A stretch of DNA of 7,235 nt, taken from Candidatus Cloacimonadota bacterium (lineage in GTDB: Bacteria > Hydrothermota > E44-bin80). The notes beneath the pieces are model-generated. The model was not told the DNA's origin. It searched no databases and worked only from the letters and a program-made list of their open reading frames with translations. Location of the stretch: positions 1 through 7,235 of the forward strand of contig SOKM01000034.1 of assembly GCA_004375785.1 (NCBI GenBank), read 5' to 3'. Both the position numbers and the translations under genes were made by a program. The stretch's first letter is position 1. The number at the start of each line of letters is the position of its first letter. Below are positions 1 to 6,434 of this stretch, piece by piece.

Positions 1-42
1 TACTAAAAGAATAATCGATAGAAGAATTAATTTTTTCTTCAT
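1..42 (-). CDS. 5' end of a divergent gene encoding a secreted protein (partial, runs off the window)
   Basis: Reading the minus strand from position 42, an ATG opens 14 codons that reach the window edge without a stop: MKKKLILLSIILLV. Three lysines followed by an unbroken hydrophobic stretch are the beginning of a Sec-type signal peptide, so the product is probably exported or a lipoprotein; the cleavage region is off the window. The start is well supported: a near-perfect Shine-Dalgarno AAGGAGG (minus strand, positions 55-49) sits 6 nt before the ATG. Nothing can be said about the mature protein. It is divergent from the lipoprotein gene at 443, with about 400 bp between the two starts, so the two envelope genes could share control signals. 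Confidence 0.72.
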   Translation of the reverse strand, partial: MKKKLILLSIILLV

Positions 43-119
43 TCTATACCTCCTTGATTAAAAACTTTATTGACTGTTAAAGTTCACATTACTCCTTCCA
101 GAAGCATTTTACTGATATA

Positions 120-148
120 TAAATAATACGCAAATATAACTTTGTCAA
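120..148 (-). promoter_or_regulatory. Possible promoter of the divergent secreted-protein gene
   Basis: On the minus strand a perfect TTGACA (148-143) is followed 17 nt later by a weak -10, TATTTA (125-120). A better -10, TATTAT (128-123), lies only 14 nt away. The surrounding DNA is very AT-rich, as expected of a promoter. The -35 is convincing and the -10 is not, so the exact site is uncertain. The leader to the ATG at 42 would be about 70 nt. Confidence 0.32.
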
Positions 149-194
149 GCAAAAAAAGATTTTTCTTGAATGATATAGGAAAAATATACGATTT

Positions 195-301
195 AACAGG
201 CGAGGCCCACTTACGCAAAAGCTTCAGCGGGTTGTTGTCCGCCAGAGTTTCAACGAAGGAGGACTTCCAGCCTCGCTGTGAGGCAAGATGCCTCACCTGT
301 T
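195..301. repeat. GC-rich block bounded by 12-bp inverted repeats; decayed repeat or structured RNA
   Basis: This block is clearly richer in G+C than the AT-rich DNA on both sides. Its ends are inverted repeats: AACAGGCGAGGC at 195-206 and GCCTCACCTGTT at 290-301, complementary at 11 of 12 positions. A separate perfect hairpin with an 8-bp stem (GTGAGGCA, AGA loop, TGCCTCAC) occupies 278-296 and competes with the right arm. ORFs cross it on both strands but lack ribosome binding sites. I cannot tell whether it is a small dispersed element, a relic, or a structured leader of the divergent gene. The rest of the 43-442 gap holds only the promoters described separately. Confidence 0.4.
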
Positions 302-382
302 GTGTGCAATATTTGAGGGTTTCTGGCTAATTTTCTTGATATGGCATTATAAAATCTTTGTGTCTTTGTGGCAAAATTTTTC

Positions 383-411
383 TTGACATTTCAATTAATT
401 GAAATTATATT
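383..411 (+). promoter_or_regulatory. Sigma-70-type promoter upstream of the lipoprotein-purM-hsp20-lon run
   Basis: A perfect -35 hexamer TTGACA (383-388), a 17-bp spacer and a -10 TATATT (406-411, one mismatch to TATAAT) form a textbook housekeeping promoter. Transcription would start near 418, giving a leader of about 25 nt that carries the ribosome binding site of the gene starting at 443. It is the best promoter in the window and the only good one ahead of the four-gene run. The spacer is a perfect palindrome (separate entry), so the promoter is probably repressed by a protein binding there. Confidence 0.72.
388..405. promoter_or_regulatory. Perfect 18-bp palindrome filling the promoter spacer (candidate repressor operator)
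   Basis: ATTTCAATTAATTGAAAT reads identically on both strands over all 18 bases. It starts at the last base of the -35 hexamer and ends immediately before the -10. A dimeric repressor bound here would block RNA polymerase. Dyads of this size and AT-rich character are typical of winged-helix regulators such as the MarR or ArsR families, but naming a family is inference; no regulator gene is in the window. Chance palindromes are more common in AT-rich DNA, but 18 perfect bases fitting the spacer exactly is unlikely to be accidental. Confidence 0.5.
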
Positions 412-442
412 CATATTATCTTTTTAGAGTAATGGAGGAAAA

Positions 443-1231
443 ATGATAAAAAATAAAAGAAATTTTATTCTCTTGATGTTGATAGCCATTATTTCTCTTG
501 GAGGTTGCAAAGATTGCGGAACAGCTCCTCCATTGGGGCCTCCTGATACAGAAATCATATATCCAGAGAATGGAGATACCCTAAGTAATGCTCTGATTAA
601 ATTTGAATGGAAAGGTTTAAACAACCCGGACAAATATTGCTACAAACTGGATGAAGAAACCTGGTCAGGCTGGACTAAAGATACAACAGCAGAGTTTTTC
701 CTGGATGAAGGTTCACATACATTCACTGCTAAAGCGAGAAATAAAATGAATAGTGAGGACAAGAGCCCGGCTGTATGCAGTTTTTATATTGATGCCATAA
801 AAGGCCCCGCCCTCTGGATAAAGAACAGAAAAACAGAAGCCCCTGTTTCCCTCCCCTGTTCAATAAAGGTTTATGCAGAAAATGTTACTAACCTGATGTT
901 AGGATATATTAAACTGATGTATGAGAATTCAAAGATTAAGATTGGAAGTATTATAGCAGATACCACTTTTCTAACAAAAAATGGAGGAGAGATTCAGATA
1001 ATTCCAGAATTTAATGACTCACTTCCATATTTAGAAGTAACCATTGGTGTAGTTGGTGGAGAACCTAAAGGGGTCTCTGGAACAGGCTCTCTTTTTACAA
1101 TCAATTTTCTTCTCAAGGTTTCCGATTCTACGGAGATAGCATTTTCATCGGAAACTGAGATACGGGATACGTTAAATAATCCAATTCCACTTGACGGAGG
1201 AATGTGGTCCTGTAGCATTATACCTGAATAA
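443..1231 (+). CDS. Lipoprotein with Ig/FN3-like and cohesin-like regions, function unknown
   Basis: A 262-residue protein of unknown function. Residues 1-21 are a lipoprotein signal peptide: basic start (MIKNKR), hydrophobic core, then lipobox LGGC with the lipidated cysteine at 22, so the mature protein should be membrane-anchored. Residues about 35-117 resemble an Ig/fibronectin-type beta sandwich, with alternating aromatic strands (FEWKG, YCYKLD, WSGW) and a final FTAKARN-type strand. Residues about 122-258 resemble a cohesin or type-2/3 carbohydrate-binding fold: the pattern IKVYAENVTNLMLGYIKLMY, a GVSGTGSLFTINF strand, then an IRDTLNNPIPL ending. Both fold calls come from pattern recognition and are not certain. 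The ATG has GGAGG 4 nt upstream (434-438). The stop lies 2 nt before purM. It may bind another envelope protein or a polysaccharide; I see no catalytic motif. Confidence 0.85.
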   Translation: MIKNKRNFILLMLIAIISLGGCKDCGTAPPLGPPDTEIIYPENGDTLSNALIKFEWKGLNNPDKYCYKLDEETWSGWTKDTTAEFFLDEGSHTFTAKARNKMNSEDKSPAVCSFYIDAIKGPALWIKNRKTEAPVSLPCSIKVYAENVTNLMLGYIKLMYENSKIKIGSIIADTTFLTKNGGEIQIIPEFNDSLPYLEVTIGVVGGEPKGVSGTGSLFTINFLLKVSDSTEIAFSSETEIRDTLNNPIPLDGGMWSCSIIPE

Positions 1232-1233
1232 TA

Positions 1234-2256
1234 ATGAAATACAGAGATGCAGGTGTAAATGTAAAAGCGGCACAGAATGCTGTGAAAAATATCAGAAGGC
1301 TTGCAAGGGAAACATTCTCAAGTTCAGTTCTTACAGACATAGGCAGTTTCGGAGCGCTTTTTGAGTTACAGAAAAAATACAATGAACCCGTCCTTGTTTC
1401 AAGCACAGACGGTGTCGGGACAAAACTCGAAATTGCTACAATGACTGAAAGGTTCGATACAACAGGCCACGACCTTGTGAACCATTGTGTAAATGATATT
1501 TTAACAGTGGGTGCTGAACCTCTCTTTTTTCTCGATTATATAGCAACTCCAAAACTAAAAGAAAAGATGATAGAAGAGATAGTCCGGGGGGTCTCAAAGG
1601 GGTGCAAAGAAAATAATTGTTCACTTGTCGGCGGTGAAATGGCAGAGATGCCAGACTTCTACAAGGAGAAACATTACGATATTGCCGGTTTCATTGTCGG
1701 TATCGTTGAAAAAAAGAAGATTCCTGATATAAATAAAGTAAAACCAGGCGACATCCTTATAGGTCTCAAGTCAAACGGCCTCCATACAAACGGTTTCTCA
1801 CTCGTTAGAAAGATTCTATTTAAGAAATTAAAACTTACAGTAGAGGAATATGTGCCTGAAATAAAGAATTATATCGGAGAAGAATTATTAAGGATTCATA
1901 GATCTTATTTTTCTCTTCTCTTTCCTTTACGAGAGAGTGAAATAATAAAAGGATATGCACATATTACCGGAGGCGGGTTTTATGATAATATACAAAGAAT
2001 CCTTCCACATAACTGTTCCTGTGTAATAGAAACATCCACGTGGGAAGTACCACCAATTTTTGACTTTCTCAGAAAACAGGGAAACATTCAAACCGAAGAG
2101 ATGTATCGAACATTCAATATGGGAATTGGTATGGTGTTAATAATTGATGCATCGAACAAGGAAGAGTTTGAGAACTACCTGAAAGAAAAAGAAGAAGATT
2201 TCTATAAGATTGGACTTGTAGTAGAAGGTGAAAGAACTGTAGAGATAAAATTTTGA
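1234..2256 (+). CDS. purM: Phosphoribosylformylglycinamidine cyclo-ligase (AIR synthetase), PurM
   Basis: PurM closes the imidazole ring in de novo purine synthesis, converting formylglycinamidine ribonucleotide plus ATP to aminoimidazole ribonucleotide in the cytoplasm. The 340 residues match the usual length of about 345. Family blocks occur in order: YRDAGVNV (3-10), the STDGVGTKL nucleotide/phosphate block (57-65), GHDLVNHCVNDIL and GAEPLFFLDY (78-102), LVGGEMAEMP (131-140), GLKSNGLHTNGFSLVR (177-192), HITGGGFYDNIQRILP (243-258) and RTFNMGIGM (292-300). Nothing essential appears to be missing. The ATG at 1234 fits the family N-terminus, but no Shine-Dalgarno precedes it. It lies 2 nt after the TAA of the lipoprotein gene, so translation is probably coupled to that gene. 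No other pur gene and no purine riboswitch is visible nearby. Confidence 0.97.
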   Translation: MKYRDAGVNVKAAQNAVKNIRRLARETFSSSVLTDIGSFGALFELQKKYNEPVLVSSTDGVGTKLEIATMTERFDTTGHDLVNHCVNDILTVGAEPLFFLDYIATPKLKEKMIEEIVRGVSKGCKENNCSLVGGEMAEMPDFYKEKHYDIAGFIVGIVEKKKIPDINKVKPGDILIGLKSNGLHTNGFSLVRKILFKKLKLTVEEYVPEIKNYIGEELLRIHRSYFSLLFPLRESEIIKGYAHITGGGFYDNIQRILPHNCSCVIETSTWEVPPIFDFLRKQGNIQTEEMYRTFNMGIGMVLIIDASNKEEFENYLKEKEEDFYKIGLVVEGERTVEIKF

Positions 2257-2269
2257 AATTAAAAATGGT

Positions 2270-2275
2270 TATAAT
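2270..2275 (+). promoter_or_regulatory. Possible internal promoter (-10 only) ahead of hsp20
   Basis: The 50-bp gap between purM and hsp20 contains a perfect TATAAT. No recognisable -35 lies 16-18 bp upstream, and the TG two bases before it is one position off for an extended -10. No CIRCE (TTAGCACTC-N9-GAGTGCTAA) element and no sigma-32-type promoter is present. An internal promoter that separates the proteostasis pair from purM would make sense biologically, but the evidence is one hexamer in AT-rich DNA. Confidence 0.22.
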
Positions 2276-2306
2276 TTTGTAAAACTTTTCGTCTAGGAGG
2301 GGAAAA

Positions 2307-2744
2307 ATGGCTGATGATGAGATAATAAAGGGAATAAAAATCACACAGTTCAGAATGGAAAAAATCTTCAAGAGGGTTTTCTCTGAATCATTTTCTTTCT
2401 CTGGAAGAGGCGAATGGATGCCTCCCTGTGATGTTTATGAAACAGAAGAAAATATAGTCATACTCATTGAAATAGCAGGAATAGATAAAAAGGAACTTAA
2501 GATAACACTTGAAGGAAACTACCTGAACATAAAAGGGTTCAGAGAAGACCCATCAAAAATAGATGGAAGAAGAAATTATTATTATATGGAATTGAATTTT
2601 GGACCTTTTGAAAGACTAGTCTTCATTCCCTGCCCTATTAAAATTGAAGGTGTTCAGGTTGATTATAAGCAGGGACTCCTGAAAATTATTCTTCCCAAAT
2701 TAAAAACAGGAAAAAAAGAAGAAAAGATAATAGAGATAGAATAA
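2307..2744 (+). CDS. hsp20: Small heat shock protein, Hsp20/alpha-crystallin family
   Basis: A 145-residue ATP-independent holdase chaperone, normally oligomeric, that keeps unfolding cytoplasmic proteins soluble. The alpha-crystallin domain spans about residues 36-131. It opens with WMPPCDVYETEENIVILIEI, continues through GNYLNIKGFRE, carries the MELNFGPFERLVFIPCPI strand pair (equivalent to the usual FxRxxxLP region), and ends with KQGLLKIILPK, where the normal GVL is GLL. The C-terminus IIEIE supplies the IXI motif (142-144) that docks between subunits. The short N-terminal arm (1-35) is variable, as usual. A strong ribosome binding site, AGGAGG (2295-2300), lies 6 nt before the ATG. lon begins only 12 nt after the stop, so chaperone and protease are very likely co-transcribed, a sensible pairing for handling damaged proteins. 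Confidence 0.95.
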   Translation: MADDEIIKGIKITQFRMEKIFKRVFSESFSFSGRGEWMPPCDVYETEENIVILIEIAGIDKKELKITLEGNYLNIKGFREDPSKIDGRRNYYYMELNFGPFERLVFIPCPIKIEGVQVDYKQGLLKIILPKLKTGKKEEKIIEIE

Positions 2745-2756
2745 AAAGGAGAGGAA

Positions 2757-5153
2757 ATGAATAACACTAAGGAAAGTAGTCCTTTTAATATAATGGATCC
2801 AGAAGAAAAAAGAGCAGATGCAAAGAAAATTCCCGAAGAATTAGCTATCCTGCCTATTAAAGGAACTATCGTTTTTCCACTAATCATTGTACCTCTTGTT
2901 GCAGTCAAAGAGAGAGCAATAAAACTTATAGATGATGTGCTGGCAGGGGATAAGATTCTCGGTCTCGTTGCACAAAAGAACCTGAAAAAAGAGATTCCAG
3001 GAAGGGAAGACCTGTACGGCGTGGGAACTGCTTCTACCATTGCAAAAATGCTTAGATTTCCAGATGGTAGTTTGAGATTACTCGTTCAGGGCTTTGCAAG
3101 GATAAAGATTGTAGATTTTACCCAGGAAGAGCCTTACCTGAAAGCAAAGACAAAGACGATAGTGGAACATTGGAAAAAAGGGGTTAAGGTTGAAGCTCTA
3201 ATGAGAAACACTATTTCAATGTTCCAAACCCTTATTGAACTTTCCCCACATCTACCAGAAGAACTTGAAGCAATTGTAATAAACATAGAAGAACCAGGAA
3301 GACTTGCCGATTTTATTGTTTCAAATCTGAATTTTGAAGTAGAAGATAAACAAACGATTTTAGAAGCCTTTGACCCTATTGAAAGGCTTCAGAAACTAAC
3401 TCCGATTTTAATGAAGGAAATTAATATCCTTGAGATAGGGGCAAAGATCCGTTCGCAGGTAAAGGACGAGATAGATGAGGATCAGAGAAAATTCTATCTA
3501 AGAGAACAGTTAAAAGCAATACAGAAAGAACTCGGCGAAAAGGATGAACGGGACATAGAAATCGAGGAGTTGAAAAAGAAGATAAAGAAAGCAAAGATGC
3601 CCAAGAATGTTGAAAAGACAGCCATGAAAGAACTTGATAGACTTAGAGTAATTCCCATCCAGGCAGCTGAATACCATGTAATAAGAACATATCTTGATTG
3701 GCTTGTCAATCTCCCCTGGGCTATAGAGACAAAGGATAACCTTGATATCAAAGAAGTGGAAAAGATTCTGAACAAAGACCACTACAACCTTGAGGATGTA
3801 AAAGAGAGAATTCTCGAATTCCTCGCGGTTAGAAAATTAAAAAAAGATACAAAGGGACCAATACTCTGTTTCATCGGACCACCTGGGGTCGGAAAAACAT
3901 CCCTTGGAAAGTCAATCGCAAGGGCTCTCGGAAGAAAATTCGTTCGATTCTCTCTTGGTGGCGTAAGAGACGAAGCAGAAATAAGGGGGCATAGAAGGAC
4001 CTACGTGGCAGCACTACCAGGCAGAATTATCCAGGGAATAAAACAGGCAGGCTCAAAGAACCCTGTCTTTATGCTCGATGAGGTAGATAAAATAGGGGTT
4101 GATTTTAGAGGAGACCCGGCTGCGGCACTCCTTGAAGTACTTGACCCCGAGCAAAACAACGCATTCAGTGACCACTATCTTGAGGTCCCATTTGACCTTT
4201 CAAAGGTAATGTTCATCACAACAGGAAATATAATTGACCCAATTCCCCCTGCACTCAAAGACAGAATGGAAATAATAACCCTGCCAGGGTATATCATCCA
4301 GGAAAAACTTGAGATTGCTAAGAACTTCTTAATCCCGAGGCAGGTTAAGGAAAACGGTCTAACAAAAAAACTCATTAAATTCACCGACAGCGCAATTCTT
4401 GAAATTATTAATGATTATACAAGAGAAGCAGGGGTGAGAAATATTGAAAGGTCAATAGGCTCAATATGTAGAAAAGTTGCAAGGAAGGTAGCAGAAGGAC
4501 AAAAAACCAAAACTGTAATCAAGAAAGGTAATGTTAAAGAATTCCTTGGTCCTACAAAATTTTATTCGGAAATTGCGGAGAGGATAGGAGAAGTTGGTAT
4601 TGCAACAGGGCTTGCATGGACACGGGCAGGTGGGGTAATATTATTTGTGGAGGCTTCAAAGATGCGCGGTAAGAAATCACTTACCTTAACAGGCCAGATG
4701 GGAGACGTTATGCAAGAATCCGCAGAGGCAGCTCTTTCATATATAAGGGCTAATGCAACGAAGTTAGGAATAGATGAAAATTTCTATGATAAATATGATA
4801 TACACATTCATATTCCAGAGGGTGCAATCCCAAAGGATGGACCTTCAGCAGGTATAACAATGTCCGTTGCTCTTGCATCCCTTCTTACTGAAAAACCTAT
4901 AAAACCATATATTGCAATGACAGGAGAGATTACACTGAGAGGGAAAATCCTTCCAATCGGGGGTGTGAAGGAAAAGGTTATGGCTGCAAAACGTGCAGGA
5001 ATAAAGGAGGTGCTTTTACCTGAAAAGAACAGGAGCAATCTGGAAGAAATCGCTGAGAATGTAAAGAGCGGGATTAAATTTGTCTTTGTTGACACTATAG
5101 ATGAAGCAATAAATGAAGCCCTGGAAAGAAAGAAAAAAAGTCAACCACAATGA
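2757..5153 (+). CDS. lon: ATP-dependent Lon protease (LonA type)
   Basis: Lon is a cytoplasmic hexameric AAA+ serine protease that degrades misfolded and some regulatory proteins. The 798 residues are full length for soluble LonA. The N-terminal substrate-binding domain starts near residue 29 (ELAILPIKGTIVFP) and is followed by a helical, charged region (about 230-300). The AAA+ module has Walker A GPPGVGKT (374-381), Walker B FMLDEVD (438-444), sensor-1 region FITTGN (486-491), an arginine finger in LKDRME (R503) and sensor-2 GVRNIER (R561). The protease domain has PKDGPSAG with catalytic Ser697, and GGVKEK with Lys740. Their 43-residue separation equals that of E. coli Ser679/Lys722. There are no transmembrane segments, which excludes LonB. 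AAGGAG (2746-2751) lies 5 nt before the ATG. It is probably the last gene of the run that starts at 443; no terminator hairpin with a T-run follows. Confidence 0.98.
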   Translation: MNNTKESSPFNIMDPEEKRADAKKIPEELAILPIKGTIVFPLIIVPLVAVKERAIKLIDDVLAGDKILGLVAQKNLKKEIPGREDLYGVGTASTIAKMLRFPDGSLRLLVQGFARIKIVDFTQEEPYLKAKTKTIVEHWKKGVKVEALMRNTISMFQTLIELSPHLPEELEAIVINIEEPGRLADFIVSNLNFEVEDKQTILEAFDPIERLQKLTPILMKEINILEIGAKIRSQVKDEIDEDQRKFYLREQLKAIQKELGEKDERDIEIEELKKKIKKAKMPKNVEKTAMKELDRLRVIPIQAAEYHVIRTYLDWLVNLPWAIETKDNLDIKEVEKILNKDHYNLEDVKERILEFLAVRKLKKDTKGPILCFIGPPGVGKTSLGKSIARALGRKFVRFSLGGVRDEAEIRGHRRTYVAALPGRIIQGIKQAGSKNPVFMLDEVDKIGVDFRGDPAAALLEVLDPEQNNAFSDHYLEVPFDLSKVMFITTGNIIDPIPPALKDRMEIITLPGYIIQEKLEIAKNFLIPRQVKENGLTKKLIKFTDSAILEIINDYTREAGVRNIERSIGSICRKVARKVAEGQKTKTVIKKGNVKEFLGPTKFYSEIAERIGEVGIATGLAWTRAGGVILFVEASKMRGKKSLTLTGQMGDVMQESAEAALSYIRANATKLGIDENFYDKYDIHIHIPEGAIPKDGPSAGITMSVALASLLTEKPIKPYIAMTGEITLRGKILPIGGVKEKVMAAKRAGIKEVLLPEKNRSNLEEIAENVKSGIKFVFVDTIDEAINEALERKKKSQPQ

Positions 5154-5225
5154 AAATTTCCAAATCTCAATATACAAATCACAAACAATACCAAAATTAC
5201 AATACAAACATACAAAAAATCTTTA
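5154..5225. other. 72-base tract with no G on the plus strand, directly after lon
   Basis: From the base after the lon stop codon to 5225 the plus strand has only A, C and T, with repeated CAAAT, ACAAA and ATACAAA-like words. An RNA copy could form neither G-C nor G-U pairs, so it would be unstructured. It looks like low-complexity DNA from degenerate short repeats. It is not a terminator. It is the left part of the 360-bp gap between lon and argF. Confidence 0.55.
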
Positions 5226-5226
5226 G

Positions 5227-5340
5227 GTCATTGCGAGCGAACAAGTGAGCGTGGCAATCTCTGTAGCGTTGGGGCTTGTCCCCAACATTGATAAACCGAG
5301 ATTGCTTCGGTAGAAATTATGAAAAAATACTCACAATGAC
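5227..5340. repeat. GTCATTGCGAG-type palindromic interspersed element (MITE-like)
   Basis: The ends are GTCATTGCGAG (5227-5237) and CTCACAATGAC (5330-5340), complementary at 10 of 11 positions. An inner pair, GCAATCTC (5254-5261) and GAGATTGC (5298-5305), is perfectly complementary. This GTCATTGCGAG...GCAATCTC arrangement is a dispersed repeat I recognise from many bacterial genomes, probably a non-autonomous element. Between the inner arms sits a second, unrelated hairpin unit (5262-5287), suggesting insertion of one repeat into another. The right half appears altered, since TAGAAATTATGAAAAAATA replaces the mirror of the left arm. No flanking target duplication is visible. Confidence 0.62.
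5262..5287 (+). repeat. 26-bp GTAG-hairpin repeat unit nested in the larger element
   Basis: The unit begins TGTAGC and continues as a perfect hairpin: stem GTTGGGG (5268-5274), loop CTTGT, stem CCCCAAC (5280-5286). All 26 bases are identical to those at 7123-7148 and 7181-7206, and identity ends abruptly at both edges of this copy. It therefore marks a discrete mobile or copied sequence. It lies exactly between the inner arms of the 5227-5340 element. It has no T-run after the stem, so it does not look like an intrinsic terminator. Confidence 0.68.
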
Positions 5341-5513
5341 AACCTTGACAGACATACTTCTATTCAAGACAAGGAACACTGGCAAAAATAATGCTTTTCA
5401 AGACAGTGAACCTTTCAGGCAAAATATTAAAATGTGAGTTAAGCAAATAAGCATTAAAAATAGTTTAATTTATAGTTTGCTGTGCAATTAAGGAGAGAGA
5501 GCAAGGAGGGTAG
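5341..5513. other. argF upstream region with an imperfect direct repeat and no clear promoter
   Basis: A TTGACA (5345-5350) is present but no matching -10 lies 16-18 bp downstream. The AT-rich stretch at about 5440-5482 could hold a promoter but shows no good pair of hexamers. Two imperfect direct copies beginning TTCAAGACA (from 5363 and from 5397), each with a GAAC word and a GGCAAAA word, lie next to each other. I see no ARG-box-like palindrome. The argF ribosome binding site, AAGGAGG, is at 5503-5509. Confidence 0.3.
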
Positions 5514-6434
5514 ATGCAAAAGGACTTTGTTTCAATTGCGGACCTAACCACCGATGAAATTGATAAGGTTTTTAATCTTACAGCCCATCTTAAAAAGGAA
5601 GTAAAAGAAGGAAAAGAACATCACCTGTTAAAGAATAAAACCCTTGCAATGATTTTTGAAAAACCATCCTTAAGGACAAGGGTAACATTTGAGACAGGAA
5701 TGGTCCAACTTGGTGGCCATGCCATATACCTTAGTCCTACAGACATTCAACTTGGAAAGAGGGAATCAATCCCAGATGTTGCAAAAAACCTCTCAAGATG
5801 GGTGGATTGCATAATGGCAAGAACATTTGCACATAACACTGTCGTTGAATTAAGCGAGAATGCAACTGTTCCTGTAATAAACGCTCTATCTGACAGAGAA
5901 CATCCTTGTCAAATTCTTGCAGATTTCTTTACCATCCTTGAACATAAGGGAAAACTTAATGGACTTAAGATTGCCTATATTGGAGACAGCAATAATGTTT
6001 GTAACTCCATAATTCTTTTCTCATCAATATATGGACTAAATCTAAAAGTCGCATCACCCAAAGGATATGAACCGGACCCTCCAATTCTTGAGACGGCTGA
6101 TAAGATAAAAAATAGAACCTTCGAACTTACGGTCTTTAATGAATCTGTATCTGCGGTAGATGATGCAGATGTGATATATACGGATATCTGGGCATCTATG
6201 GGGCAGGAAGATGAAAGAGAAAAGAGGGTAAAAACTTTTAAGGATTTTCAGGTCAATGATAGACTTGTCTCAAAAGCAAAAAAGGATGTGATTGTTATGC
6301 ACTGTCTCCCCGCTCACAGGGGTGAGGAGATAACGGACGAAGTGATTGATGGGCCACATTCTGTTGTGCTCGATGAAGCAGAAAACAGACTTCACACAGA
6401 AAAAGCTCTCCTTGTAAAATTGCTCAAAAAGTAG
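5514..6434 (+). CDS. argF: Ornithine carbamoyltransferase (anabolic type), ArgF
   Basis: ArgF condenses ornithine with carbamoyl phosphate to give citrulline, the sixth step of arginine synthesis, as a cytoplasmic trimer. The 306 residues fit the family. The carbamoyl-phosphate site is EKPSLRTR (49-56), with SLRTR in place of the usual STRTR, and DREHPCQ (127-133). The second domain has GDSNNVCNS (157-165). Ornithine specificity is shown by DIWASMG (224-230) and HCLPAHRGEE (263-272), and the end by DEAENRLHTEKALL (287-300). The SMG and HCLP motifs separate it from aspartate carbamoyltransferase. The start has AAGGAGG 4 nt upstream. The stop TAG is part of a truncated hairpin repeat (6431-6443), so the 3' end has been touched by a repeat, although the C-terminus looks normal. 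No other arg gene is adjacent; a role in arginine deiminase catabolism is less likely but not excluded. Confidence 0.96.
   Translation: MQKDFVSIADLTTDEIDKVFNLTAHLKKEVKEGKEHHLLKNKTLAMIFEKPSLRTRVTFETGMVQLGGHAIYLSPTDIQLGKRESIPDVAKNLSRWVDCIMARTFAHNTVVELSENATVPVINALSDREHPCQILADFFTILEHKGKLNGLKIAYIGDSNNVCNSIILFSSIYGLNLKVASPKGYEPDPPILETADKIKNRTFELTVFNESVSAVDDADVIYTDIWASMGQEDEREKRVKTFKDFQVNDRLVSKAKKDVIVMHCLPAHRGEEITDEVIDGPHSVVLDEAENRLHTEKALLVKLLKK

Noticed and set aside
84..296. Minus-strand reading frame of 70 codons across the GC-rich block
   Set aside because: It starts with GTG and has no ribosome binding site. It is explained by the inverted-repeat block, and an overlapping frame on the other strand looks just as coding-like.
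142..330. Plus-strand reading frame of 62 codons in the divergent gap
   Set aside because: TTG start, no Shine-Dalgarno, no recognisable protein; it crosses the same repeat-like block and the divergent promoter area.
1205..1233. Purine riboswitch or separate promoter for purM
   Set aside because: Only 2 nt separate it from the upstream gene, and no aptamer-like or promoter sequence is visible in the preceding coding DNA.
5003..5012. Strong Shine-Dalgarno-like AAAGGAGGTG inside lon
   Set aside because: No start codon at suitable spacing opens a sensible frame, and the protein there is a conserved part of the protease domain (IKEVLLP).
2663..5207. Several minus-strand frames antisense to lon (such as 2663-3040, 3494-3775, 4808-5095)
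   Set aside because: They are shadows of a strongly conserved plus-strand gene. They have no ribosome binding sites and low-complexity hydrophobic or serine-rich products.
5268..5286. Intrinsic terminator after lon
   Set aside because: The GC-rich hairpin is not followed by a T-run on either strand and is identical to repeats elsewhere in the window.
5667..5681. SLRTR instead of STRTR in ArgF as a sign of a dead enzyme
   Set aside because: The arginines and serine that bind phosphate are kept and all other catalytic motifs are intact. I regard SLRTR as a family variant, not a defect.
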